Shown piece by piece: positions 33,601 through 43,872 of a stretch of DNA of 64,000 nt. Below the pieces are notes generated by a model. That model had not been told where the DNA came from and searched no databases. It saw only the letters and a list, made by a program, of their open reading frames with translations. Each line of letters starts with the position of its first letter. Position 1 is the first letter of the stretch. The position numbers and the translations under genes are program-made. Source of the stretch: Vitellaria paradoxa. Its lineage: Eukaryota > Streptophyta > Magnoliopsida > Ericales > Sapotaceae. The stretch is from contig CM034241.1 of NCBI GenBank assembly GCA_019916065.1, positions 12,685,223 through 12,749,222 on the forward strand, given 5' to 3'.

Positions 33601-36437
33601 GATTATTATAATTTTTTCAATTTTAACTTTTGTACAAAGTTTCAATTATATAAAAAATTTAATATTAATTTTGTTCAGAGTGCCATAGGTATAGATTATT
33701 ACTAGTATATATATATATATATATATATATCTATCTGGTAACATAATTTTTATACAATAATTAATTTTATTAAAGTTTTTGTAAAATTACTGAATTTATA
33801 AAATATATTTTATATTAGTTTAATTAATTAATAAAATATATTTAAATTTATTAATTTAATGTTATAAAATATTTATTTTTTTGTTAATAATTAAGTTAAA
33901 TAATTATATTAATAAATGAAATAATTTAATAATAAATTATTATTTAATTTATTAAATTAGTTTAACTTAATAAAATATTTAAGATAAAAATTATTTTGAG
34001 AGGTAATTAGTGCTTACAAAAAATTTTTAATTTAACAAAATGAATTATTTTAATAATAAATATTATTTTAATGTTAATACAATAAATTATTTTAGTATGT
34101 AATTATTATTTATTAAAAATAGTATCAATCTAATAAAATAAATCATTATTTAAGTTATACTTAATTTAATTTTAATAAAATAAATATTTAATAGGAATTA
34201 TATCTATAAAAACAATTTTAGTTTAGTAAAATATTTGAATAAAATAATTTATTTTAATATGATAAAACAAAAATAGGTATGGCATTAAAATTAGCAGGAT
34301 ATTTATAAAAGAAAAAAACGATGAGAGTGAAAGCATCTTTTCTTTTTTTCTTTGTTTAAGTTAATTTTTATTTATTTGGTAAAAAAATAAAATAAAACAG
34401 ATTTATCAATCAGAAGGTCGAGCTGATTTATAACTAATTTCATAGAATTGGGCCAATTAAACATATTTTTGCTAATTGCTATCAATTTTTAAAAGTTTAT
34501 ATACGCAAACAAAAATAAGTGCATAAGGCTATGTTCGGTAACGTTAATTTTTTTATTTATGTTTAGTTATTTTTCTTAATTTTTTGTTTTCAGTTATTAT
34601 CTACTCTTTTGAAATAAAAACAAAATCCTTGGTAATATAATTTAATTTACGATAATTAATTTAATTTTAATAAAACATTTAATTTTATTAAATTTTTTTA
34701 CAAGAATAACAGAGTTTATAAAATATTATATGTTTCCATTAATTAATTTAATTTTATAATATATTTATTTTTTTAGTAATAATTAATTTTAATTATGTGT
34801 ATGAACAAATGACATAATTTATTATTTAATTAATTGAATTTATGAAATGCTTTATCACAATTAGTTTTTTTAAGAGGTAATTAATATTTATGGCCAATTT
34901 TTAATTTAATAAAATAAATCATTTTAATAATAAGTTATTATTTTAATAGTAATTTTAATTTCATTAAAAAATTAGTTTAATATGTAATTATTATTAACTT
35001 TAATTTTACTTAATCAGATTATTTGAATATGTAGTTATTTGTTATTAAAACTTTAAATCTAATAAAATAAATTCTTTTAGTATTAAATTATTTTTTTAAT
35101 TATAATTAATTTAGTTCTAATAAAATATATATTGCTATTATAGATAATTTTGGTTTAATAAAATATCTGGGTAAATTAATTTAATTTTAATAGAATGTAG
35201 TAAGAATTGACAAAGTGTTAAAATTAGCAAAAGTTTTATAAAAACAAATAAGAGTGAAAACATAATGTTTATTTAAAATTTTATTTTTTGAGAAAAAAAA
35301 ATAAAATTAATTTACCAAATATATTTTTATTATTAATATTCAATAATTTATAAATAAAAAGGGAAAAACAATGAACATTTATATTATCAAACAAGACCTA
35401 ACGAAACGTAACTAACAGTGATTCAAATTATTTTATTATTATTATTTTTTTGACCGACTTTTGACAAATCATGAGGCATCGTTACCGCAGCCCCTCCAAT
35501 TCAATGACGAAATTGCCGTCAACCCCCCGCACCCCCCCTCCCCTTAGCTTATATTTATTTATTTTATATATTGGTAAGTTTCTTTTTCTTTTTTGGCCAT
35601 TATTAATCTTTGATTCTTATTAAATAAATCTAGTAAGATAATTTATCAATATAATTAAAATTTTTATAAAAATATCTAACCAAGATAACTTACCAAAATA
35701 CTTTTAATTTATTATAGAAAACTAGCTAATATTAATATTCTATTAGTGGAATTTTCCACCAAAAAGATAAAAATAACTCAATAAGAGATTGTTTAAGAAA
35801 CTTTTCATGAAAAAATAAATATAAAATAAAAGCTTGTTGAAGAAATCGATGGAAGGAAGTGTCCAACTTAATTACCTGTACACTTGGAAACTACTGCCGC
35901 ATGGAGGGCGCTCCTACCACCATCAGCGACACTGTAAGTCGGCGACGTGATCTTGGAAACAATGCCATCGTGACCTCTCTCACAGGCTAAGTACAATGGA
36001 GTTTTCTTGGCCTTATTGGGAAGGTGTGGAAACTGAGGATCAGCTCTCGTTAACAATTCGACCGTTTCCAAGTCACCATTCTTCACTGCCAAATGCAAAG
36101 CCATGTCATCATCTTCATTCGGCTCCCTCAACATGGCTGTTCCAATCCCGACTTGATTCGCAACGCTTTCGAGTTCACGGACAATGCCGGTGTGTCCTTG
36201 TCTCGCAGCAACATCAAGAGCTGTGTCGCCTTTCATATTCTTTCCGTTTAACAAAAAGGAGGAACCCCTGGGGACTAAGATTCTTCTCACGCATGTCAAC
36301 TGCCCAAACTGGGCTGCCACATGGAGAACAGTGCTGTTGTTTTGGGTGAGTTGATTTTGGATGTCCAGTCGTTGAATTGATCTATCGAGTTCGGCTTCGT
36401 TGCCATCCATGGCCGCCTTGTATAGGGAAGGATCCAT
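30652..36437 (-). CDS. ankyrin-repeat / PGG-domain membrane protein (ITN1-like), 3 exons
   Basis: Predicted exons: 36437-35876, 32028-31565, 31287-30652, joined at consensus sites (ACAG|GTAATT, TTCATTCAG|TG, AATGTG|GTAAGA, ATAG|GCC). The phases fit and the second junction restores an ankyrin repeat. The product is 553 residues, starting MDPSLYKAAMDGNEAELD. Residues 1-340 are ankyrin repeats (STVLHVAAQFGQL, DTALDVAARQGHTGIV, KIALHIAAAHGYVEVM and others). A charged coiled linker (about 350-395) leads to the PGG domain with four hydrophobic helices (about 400-525; HLVVAALIATIAFTLGF). The PGG tripeptide itself is changed to QGT. The family sits at membranes and acts in stress, ROS or defence signalling; the specific role here is unknown. 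No stops or shifts were seen, so the gene looks intact. Intron 1 is 3847 bp, intron 2 is 277 bp. Confidence 0.88.
33190..33705 (+). mobile_element. Helitron, non-autonomous, copy 3
   Basis: 516 bp. It starts CCTATATAATAAAAC after an A (first T changed to C) and ends AGATTATTACTAG before T. A stem-loop GTGCC-ATA-GGTAT lies before the end. Inserted in the intron, antisense to the gene. Confidence 0.75.
33728..34320 (+). mobile_element. AT-rich MITE-like repeat, partial copy
   Basis: Aligns loosely with 34630-35270 (shared GGTAATATAATTT start, GAGGTAATTA block, and AAAATTAGC...TTTATAAAA end). Its terminal repeats are not visible; the left end abuts the TA run after the Helitron. Confidence 0.5.
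34527..35398 (+). mobile_element. PIF/Harbinger-like MITE, 872 bp
   Basis: TAA on both sides (34524-34526 and 35399-35401). Inverted ends GGCTATGTTCGGTAAC and, reversed, GGTCTTGTTTGATAAT. No ORF. Confidence 0.55.
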
Positions 36438-36502
36438 AGCTTTTGCGAGCGGAGTTCTGATTGCTCGTGGGTTATGGAACCAGTTTCAACGGGAAAGCTA
36501 AC

Positions 36503-36510
36503 TATAAATA
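36503..36510 (-). promoter_or_regulatory. TATA-like box of the ankyrin gene
   Basis: TATTTATA on the minus strand about 66 bases before the ATG. The duplicated promoter at about 42335 has TATGTATA at this place. The flanking 150 bases are otherwise well kept in both copies. Confidence 0.4.
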
Positions 36511-37849
36511 AGCGAAAGGGGTATATTGGACTTTGTGGGAGTTTGGTCTGAACTTTCCAGGAATATTCATTTTTAAATCCATCAATGGCGTCAGGAGTGG
36601 ATTCAAGCTTGGGCTGCTCAGTAATATAATCCGGGTAATTTAATTCATTTTCTTTTTTTTTTTTTTCAAATTTAGCTCACTTAAAAATTTTTATAACCCC
36701 CTTTATTCTACCTTTAGGCTGCGTCTGTTTGGAAAGGTTGGATGGTAAGAAATAAATAATATTATAAGATAATATATAAAATTAAATAAAAATAAAATTA
36801 ATTTTTTACATTGAATTATTTTTTTTGTTGTTTGATTAATGAGATATAAAATAAAATAAAAAATACAATTTAATATATAATATGATAAATAATTTTAAAT
36901 CTTTAAATTAAAAAAAAAATTTAGAGGTGAGGTATTAATAATATAACCACCGACTTAGATAACTCTTCCGGTCATTTGGCTGACAGCTGATCCCAGCCCA
37001 TCCTACAACCCCACCGTCAAGTAAAACGACAAACACAACATTTGTGGGACCCACGGATTAAAACATCCAGTCCTATATTTTTATCCGGCAAACAAATTCA
37101 TTCTGAGTCCGTTCTTGAATGGCAGCACCTATTGCACCTTTAACCATAGTATTGATTCATGTCATTGCAATTAAAATTTCCAGTAAGAATTTTTTTAATT
37201 ACAATGGTGTAATTACTTTACAGGTTAACTATTTGAAAATAAATCATTCATTAAAATATTCTTTTATACAACTATACAACGCCACCATATATACGCTGCC
37301 ACTACATATATCCACTCTTTTACAAATTAATTTCTAGTTACAAACTATGATACAATAGCATCTTTTATATAATAACAAAAGAGTTATTCTAAGAATACGT
37401 GCATATTACTTTTTAAAAGTAAATTGATATTCTTTAAACATCCAATAGTATTAAATTCTAATTTGTCATGTTTAATGCATGGATTCATTAAAATATAATA
37501 AAAATACTATTTCTTAGTTATTTTCTAGTCTCTTTATCGATCCAATAATGTTATGTTTTAAATAAAAGCTTTAAATCATTAAATAATGATTTCTGTTACT
37601 ATTTACCTAATAAAAATAAAATGGTTTTAGAAGAAGAGATGGGAGAGGAGGAAAGGAAGGAAAAAATATATATATAGGAGGGAGAGAGGGAGGGGATGAA
37701 AAGTTCCCAAAAAAAAAAAAAATTGTAGCAGAGGGGTAAAGCAACAGAGTAAGAGAGAAGGAGGATGAATATAAAAAAAATAAATGGTATGTAAATAAAC
37801 AAAATAGGAGAGAGATGGATGAAAGGAAAGGGTGAGAGAAAAGTAAATA

Positions 37850-38053
37850 CTCACCTTTGGTTGGTCCAATGGAGCGGGAGTCAAACCTAAGGTTTAAATG
37901 ATATACCTAGGTCGTAAGTTCGATTCTCACCTTGGAGCGACCAAGATTTAAGTGGGATGCCGTGGCGGTGAGTTGTTGCCCCAATTTCTCCGAGAGTTTG
38001 TAACTCAGTAGGTAAAACTATTGGGTGATTTCTCCCGTTACCCAAAAAAAAAA
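37850..38053 (+). mobile_element. tRNA-derived SINE with poly-A tail
   Basis: A box TGGTCCAATGG (37862-37872, perfect match to TRGYNNARNGG) and B box AGTTCGATTCTC (37918-37929), a tRNA-unrelated body, then 12-13 A. Flanked by AAGTAAATA (37841-37849) and AAGTTAATAAATA. The paralogous segment reads AAAAGTAAACAATATTGAAG without the SINE, an empty site. Confidence 0.8.
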
Positions 38054-38769
38054 AAGTTAATAAATAATATTGAAGTAGTGAATAGTATTTTTGAATTAGC
38101 GTTGCAGTATTTTTGACGTGCATGCCCTAAACATGTTGAAATCTAATCATTTGTTAAACACAAGGGCTCGTTTGGTTGTCCAAATTCTAGCAATTTTTTT
38201 AGCAATTTACAAAAGTTAGTTTAATAATCTTCAAATAAAAAACTTTTGCACCAAATCATATATAAAATGTTATCAACATTTTACTAATTAATTAAATAGT
38301 TAAAACTTGTTAAAAGTTATTGAAAATTATAAATTTTTACTAAATGTGTATAAAAATTCAATTCTTAAAAGCTACTAAAAATTATTAAAACTTTAATTAT
38401 CAAAATAAATATAAGAATTTAAAAATTATATGTGACTCAATTTAAAAGAAAACTGCTAAATGCGCAATTTTTTTTTTTTTATTGGATAGCAACTCAATTT
38501 TGAAAAACATATACAAAATTCAATTTATTTTTAATTTTTATGTATGAAAAAAAAATACAATTTACTGTAAAAATGAATAATGTGTAAAAAGTAAGAATAA
38601 AATGCATTTGTCATTTTTCGCTGAAATGGACTTATTATTTTATTTCCTCCACATTTCCTCTTAAGAGGTCACTGTTACGTCTTTTCATGATCCGTGGCTG
38701 ACGTATGTTTGAGCTTATTAATTTAGGGCAGGTGAAAATTTACTAATCCAACAAACTCACCAGAGAGTG

Positions 38770-39203
38770 TGTTACGGGTCACTCAGCACATTCTGTTACA
38801 GTTATGACTTTTTTCAATTCTGTTAATTGTTTTCTGATATGTTCGGTCATGTTGTTTGGTCACGTTTGCATGATTTTCAGTTTAGTTCCACTTTCATAGG
38901 TAGTGCAGCAGAATATGGGAATGGGTAGTTACTTTCAGTTTCTATTTTCAGTTTATTTCCACTTTCGTAGGTAATGCAGCAGAATATGGGAATGGGTAGT
39001 TATTTTTAGTTCTATTTTCAGTTCTAAAACAGTGTATAAAAATGGGGAGAGGGAAATGAAAGATTTATGAAAAATTTTTCTCCAAATTTTATTCTACAAT
39101 CTGTAGAATTTTAACCTCCTTGAGAGCTTCTTCCCGTCGGACATCATTCCTCGACGAGGTAGAGGCCGAGTGAGAGCTCGCCTAAATCGGGCACCTAACA
39201 ACA
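38770..39203 (+). repeat. 5' LTR of the truncated gypsy element
   Basis: About 434 bp, TGTTACGGGTCACTC ... CTAACAACA. A TATA box GTATAAAAATGGGG lies at 39031. It contains a ~70-bp tandem duplication (38874-38942 and 38944-39011; both with GCAGCAGAATATGGGAATGG). Confidence 0.8.
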
Positions 39204-39215
39204 TGGTATCAGAGC
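39204..39215 (+). other. primer binding site (tRNA-Met)
   Basis: TGGTATCAGAGC, perfect, directly after the LTR. Confidence 0.9.
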
Positions 39216-41095
39216 AGGGATCTGACAACAGAGCCCAGCGCAACCCAACTCAACAACCATTGGAGGAAACTCTCCAAGCAACCCAACAACAAATGATGCA
39301 AATGCAACAAGAGATGCATGAGATGTTCATCCAGTTACAGACGCAAATGGAGGAGCTGAGCTCAAGACCTGCAGGAATCGAGACATCACGACAACAATCC
39401 CATACCCAGCAAGCACAAGGAACAATCTTACCTCGGGTAGTCCGTCTAGACTTTTCACGGTATGATGGTAGCGATGACCCTATCACTTGGATCGATCGGG
39501 CGGAGCAATTTTTTGCGTTTCACGGAACCCCTGCAAATGAAAAAGTACCATTAGCCGCTTATCATTTGGAAGGAGGAGTTCATCTATGGTACTAATCTTT
39601 TAGAAGATCGCGAGCATGGGTTTCATGGGAAGAGTTCAAGCAAGCGATCAACGATAGATACGGTCCAACACTCTTGGATGACTTTTACGGAAAGCTCACC
39701 AAGCTCACTCAGAGCGGATCGGTTTGAGACTATCAGGCTCAATTTGATCGACTGCTAGCGAGGGCTGGATCATTGACCGAGCAACAATAGGTAAGTTGTT
39801 TTGTCAGTGGGCTCCGAGAGACAATTCAGGCTGATGTGCAAGCAGCAAACCCGCAAACTCTTTCGCACACCGCTGGACTCGCCCGTCTCTATGAAACTAA
39901 GTATCAAAATCAGAAAAAAAAAACCCCAATTCAGAACCCAAATACACCACCTCTTTATCCTCCAACCAAAATTTTCAAAAACCCAAAACACCACCAAATC
40001 AAACGCATCAAGCCCCGAACCCACCAATTAAACGCCTCACCGCTACGGAAATTCAGGATCGCCGGCGCCCAAACTTGTGCTACAATTCTGATGAAGTTTA
40101 CACCCCAGGTCACTGCTGCAAGAGACTTTTCCTCATTGATTGCCGACCTCAGGATGAGAGAGATTCTGAGGAGGAGGAGGAACCCGAGACCGAATCAGAA
40201 GTGGCTGAGATTTCTCTCCATGCCATCACTGGAACCACCGCTCTACAAATCATGCGGGTTTCTGCCAAGATCAATGGACGCTTGCTTGTGGCTCTACTGG
40301 ACACCGGAAGCTCCCACAACTTCCTCAATCAAGTGTGGGTCAACCGATTGGGGCTGAAAGCAGAGGAGGGGGCACGATTGAACATAACGGTGGCTAACGG
40401 CAACAAACTTCCTTGCATGGGACGCCTTCCTAACATTCCCATAGAAATCCAGGGGAACCAATTTCGGGTGGATTTTTTTATGATCGCAATGGAGGGGTGT
40501 GACGCCATCCTTGGAGCGCAGTGGATGACGATGTTCGGACCAATAGTTTGGGATTTCGCTTGGTTGACAGTGGCTTTTCAATGGCAGGGGCGATCGGTGA
40601 CTCTCAATGGCATACGAGCTCCGACATCCCAAGCGGTCGATCGACGACAAATGCAAAAGGAGCTACGAGTCAATGGGGGGCACGGCATTCTAATGAAGCT
40701 GATTGCAGAGAATGAAATTGGGGGCTCAAAGGGGGTTCTGGAAAAATCAAGGCAGACCGGGTCAGACAAAGGGAAGGAATTGAAGGTGTGGACCGAAACC
40801 CAACACCCAAGATTGGCCCAAATTCTTGAGAAGTTCCAGCAAGTTTTCTAGAAGCCCAAAGGGCTCCCACCTGACTGAGCCCACAGTCACCAGATCAATT
40901 TGAAACCAGGAAGTGGCCCAATTTCCATGAGACCCTATAGATACCTATATTACCAGAAAAGAGAGATAAAAAAATTGGTGGAAGAAATGCTGGAAAGCGG
41001 GATAATCAGACCCAGTATTAGTCCTTACTCGTCACCAGTGCTGCTAGTCAAGAAGAATGATGGGTCATGGCGCTTTTGTGTGGACTATAGGGCTT
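39216..41095 (+). pseudogene. gypsy gag-protease-RT start, broken
   Basis: Gag (39216-40030) has a glutamine-rich coiled N-terminus (QATQQQMMQMQQEMHEMF), then RLDFSRYDGSDDPITWIDRA and, past a stop, YQAQFDRLLARAGSL. A shift near 39990-40030 leads to a degenerate knuckle (CYNSDEVYTPGHCC; second Cys now Ser, His now Cys) and an open protease frame to 40851 with ALLDTGSSHNF (active-site DTG intact) and GCDAILGAQWM. RT begins after two stops: [20 protein letters not shown] and [12 protein letters not shown]. Stops at about 39593, 39726, 39789, 40849 and 40876 interrupt the frame, most at codons one C-to-T change from Gln or Arg. Confidence 0.88.
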
Positions 41096-41253
41096 GAAGG
41101 TTGTTTCAAAAATGCTTTATGAGAACCCAAAATTCTTCATGAGAACCCAATTTAGAACCCAAAATGCTTTATGACCTTCAAACGCACCCTTAGCTTCTTG
41201 GTCTTTAACATCCTCAATTCCTTGAAGGTTGTTTCAAAAATGCTTTATGACAT
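41093..41253 (+). repeat. scrambled filler at the gypsy break
   Basis: The 30-base text CTTGAAGGTTGTTTCAAAAA-TGCTTTATGA occurs at 41093 and 41224. Between lie partial copies: GAGAACCCAA twice, TTTAGAACCCAAAATGCTTT once, ACCTTCAAACGCACCC once. This looks like patchwork repair synthesis. Confidence 0.6.
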
Positions 41254-41407
41254 TTTTAATCATCTTTCCAAATAAAAAACTATATGAAATGCACACTACA
41301 TGCTAATACAACCTAACATGCTATTTTTGTAATATTCACCATTATGCTAATGATGTATATTCTATTTAACACTAGACTCTGGTGCACTTACAATGCATGA
41401 TAATTTT

Positions 41408-42269
41408 TTTGGTTTTAATAAATAATAAAAATATTTTTTAAATTTGCAAATTATAAATTTAATTTTTCAATTAATTTTTATTTTTATATATGCTCTAAAT
41501 GCCGTGGACATATAATACACATAAATTTTTATTAAAATTTTATTTTAAAACTATTTGCATATCATCAATTAATTTGTTAAGTATAAAGAAAATTAACAAA
41601 ATAGACTCAAATAGTAGATAATAAGTAGTTAAGATTATTTAAGTAAATAACACATAATTAAGGAGTATTTAAAAAAATTAAAAATTACAAAATAATAGGT
41701 AGTTAAAAGGTATTTAAAGAAAATAAAAAATAAATAGGTGAAATTAATTAATTATGTAAAAGTTATAAATAAATTATTTTTTAATTCTATTGAAGTGTAG
41801 GTAATTATAAGAAGTTAAAAGATAGGATAAATTATATAAGGACTCCTAAATGTTTAGATAATTACACACAGACCCTCTTAACATTTGAAATTTATAAATA
41901 TCTCTTTTATTTTGAAATGTGGGTAACTCCCAACCTGCTTCATTAGTTTGAATTCTAATTCTGTTAAAATATCTAAGTATCGTTTGGGAGCCGTGGAGCT
42001 TATGGACTAAATAGCTTATTTGTTTATTTGTAAAGTGACCATATTTATGCTCTTACATTTTAATTTTTTTTAAACTTTCAATGGTAAAAATATCAAATTA
42101 ACAAAAATTAAAATATTTCCTAAAAAAACCACAATTTTTATCTTCTCAAATACAAAAATAATCACTTATTTTACTTCCCAAATCAAGCCTTAATGTCCAG
42201 TCGTTGAATTAATCCATCGAGTTCGACTTCGTCGCCATTCATGGCAGCCTTGTACAGGGAAGGATCCAA
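41408..42269 (-). pseudogene. ankyrin/PGG gene copy reduced to 26 codons plus intron piece
   Basis: 42191-42269 matches the start of exon 1 of the gene at 36437: DPSLYKAAMNGDEVELDGLI then QRLDI. The start codon is TTG (ATG lost). The match stops exactly at a MITE (41977-42190). Beyond it, 41408-41825 matches intron 1 of the intact gene (32330-32760). The rest of exon 1 and exons 2 and 3 are absent. The promoter-side duplication continues to about 44590. Confidence 0.8.
41977..42190. mobile_element. PIF/Harbinger-like MITE at the exon break
   Basis: 214 bp with TAA on both sides (41974-41976, 42191-42193). Inverted ends GTATCGTTTGGGAGCCGTGG and, reversed, AGGCTTGATTTGGGAAGTAA. Its right edge is the last base before the surviving exon. 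Confidence 0.6.
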
Positions 42270-42738
42270 AGCTTTTGTGGGCGCAGGTTTTGATTGCTTG
42301 TGGGTTATGGAACTAATTTCAACTGGAAAGCTAACTATACATAAGCGAAAGGGCCCAAAGGGATATGACGGGACTTTGCGTGGGTTTGGTGTGAACTTTC
42401 CAGAAATATTCATTTTTAAATCCATCAATGACGTCAGGAGTAGACTCGAGTTTGGGCTGCCCAGGACTTTAACGCCCGGTAATCTAATTCAATTTATTTG
42501 TTTTTTTTTTTAAATTTAGCCCACTATGACATGTTTAGAGTTTAAATAAAATAAAATAAAATAATTTGTGAGATCGTAATTCGTATAATAAATAAAAAGT
42601 AAATAATTTTTAAGAATTTTTAATATTTTTCCCCCCACACACATATATATATATATATATATATGTACTCTTACAAATTTTTAGTTACAAAATTTGATAC
42701 AATAGCATCTTTTATATAATAACAAGAGGGTTATTCTT

Positions 42739-43000
42739 AACCCGAAAGGGGTAGTCGAGTTGGTTCGGATGGCGGGTTGAAAGGTCTGGAATCAATAGGT
42801 TTTGGGTTCGACTCCTCTTGGAGGCAGTTCTTCCCCTAATTGTGGAAGGCCATCTAACAGTCTTCTCGGCTGAGCCGGTCAGCCAGGGCTTGCCTAAGCT
42901 AGTTTACCTCCTCGTGGTTCTTTGCCGGCTAGGACCACAGGACGGACTTCACCTAATGCGCACCTATAGATAGTGGCTGCGGGTTTCTCCCCGACCCCAG
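42739..43000 (+). mobile_element. tRNA-derived SINE, 262 bp, with 15-bp target duplication
   Basis: A box TAGTCGAGTTGG (42752) and B box GGGTTCGACTCC (42803), then a GC-rich body ending CTCCCCGACCCCAG without a poly-A tail. Flanks AAGAGGGTTATTCTT (42724-42738) and AAGAGGGTTATCCTT (43001-43015) differ at one base. The paralogous site near 37377 (AAAAGAGTTATTCTAAG) is empty. Confidence 0.88.
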
Positions 43001-43432
43001 AAGAGGGTTATCCTTGATATTCTTTGAACATCTAATGGTATTAAATTCTAATTTGTCTTGTTTAATGCATGGGTTCATTAAAATATAATAAAAGTACTAT
43101 TTCTTAGTTATTTTCTATTTATTAGTTATTTTACAGTCTCTTTATCGATCCAGTAATGTTGTATTTTACTATTTTTAAACAAAGACTTTAAATCATTAAA
43201 TAATGATTTCCGTTACTATTTACCTAAAAAAAAATAAAATGGCTTTAGAAGAAAAGATGGGAGAGGAGGGGGGCGGGAAGAGATGTAGGAGGGAGAAAGG
43301 GAGGGGATGAAAGGTTCCCAAAAAAAAAAAAAAAGTAGGAGAAAGGTAAAGTAACAGAGGGAGGGAGAAGGTGGATGAATATAAAAAATAAATGGTACGT
43401 AAATAAACAAAATAGGAGAGAGAGAGATAAAG

Positions 43433-43872
43433 GTCTGTTTGACACTTTAAAAAATAGTAAAAAATTTTAAAAATTTTTGAAATTTTTTAAAAATTTTTAA
43501 CACATTTTGGTACTTTTTGTACTCTGAAATTTTTATAATTTTATATATATCTACATATTCTAACAAATTTTTATAAATTCTAATAAATTTTTTATAAACT
43601 CAAATACAATTTAAAAAATTCAATAATTTTTCTACAAATCTCAAAAACTTTTTAACCATTTTTAATAAATTTTAACGCAAATCTATTCCGACGGAACTTA
43701 AAAATCGTTCGAATGGTTTCTCTCTCCAAAAAATTGACGCAAAAGTAAAAAAAATTTCGTTACTCATCTCTAAAAAACGTGATTTTATTACTGTGTGACA
43801 AACGTCACAAATTTTTCTAAAATATATTTTTTGTTATTTTTTATTATTTTTTGTCACGCTAAACAAATCAGA
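43433..43872. mobile_element. MITE-like element, AAAAATTTT-rich
   Basis: Left GGTCTGTTTGACACTTTAAA and, right reversed, GATTTGTTTAGCGTGACAAA, both followed by AATA-GTAAAAAAT-like text. Absent from the paralogous site (about 37815). Related sequence occurs at 44680-44880 and 45598-45782. Confidence 0.6.

Larger units (their letters stand above)
32029..35875 (-). other. intron 1 of the ankyrin gene, transposon-filled
   Basis: Contains a Helitron (33190-33705), an AT-rich MITE-like repeat (33728-34320), a second copy of the same family with clear ends (34527-35398), and a GC-rich scrap with C runs near 35525-35555. The part at 32330-32760 is matched by 41408-41825 in the partial gene copy, so that stretch is ancestral intron. 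Confidence 0.7.
36438..38765. repeat. promoter-side segmental duplication, copy A
   Basis: Blocks in 36440-36640, 37380-37810, 38060-38560 and 38640-38760 are matched in the same order at 42270-42510, 42690-43430, 43865-44400 and 44490-44590. The shared landmark CCTCTTAAGAGGTCACT lies near the far end of both. Copy A has a SINE (37850) that copy B lacks; copy B has a SINE and a MITE that copy A lacks. Confidence 0.8.
38770..41095 (+). mobile_element. Ty3/gypsy element, 3'-truncated in RT
   Basis: 5' LTR, primer site, gag, protease and the start of reverse transcriptase, ending abruptly after FCVDYRA. The rest of pol and the 3' LTR are missing, and the break is followed by scrambled short repeats (41093-41253). 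It lies between the two copies of the ankyrin segment, whose left flank CAAACTCACCAGAGAG is matched by AAGAAACTCACCAGAAA near 44590. Confidence 0.85.

Noticed and set aside
35868..36437. Single-exon 189-residue ankyrin protein
   Set aside because: The ORF end is intron read-through; a donor at 35875 joins in phase to 32028 and completes an ankyrin repeat.
37599..37884. Overlapping Phe/Leu/Ser-rich ORFs on the minus strand
   Set aside because: Translate a purine-rich low-complexity stretch (AGGGAGAGAGGG-like) that is duplicated at 43216-43445 with the same effect.
37862..37929. Possible tRNA gene
   Set aside because: A and B boxes are good, but there is no closed acceptor stem, and the unit has a SINE body, poly-A tail and target duplication.
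39170..39215. Gag start at the ATG of 39170 or 39203
   Set aside because: Both fall within the LTR end or overlap the primer binding site, so they cannot be the gag start of a working element.
42752..42814. Possible tRNA gene
   Set aside because: Box spacing fits but it is the head of a 262-bp SINE with 15-bp flanking duplication.
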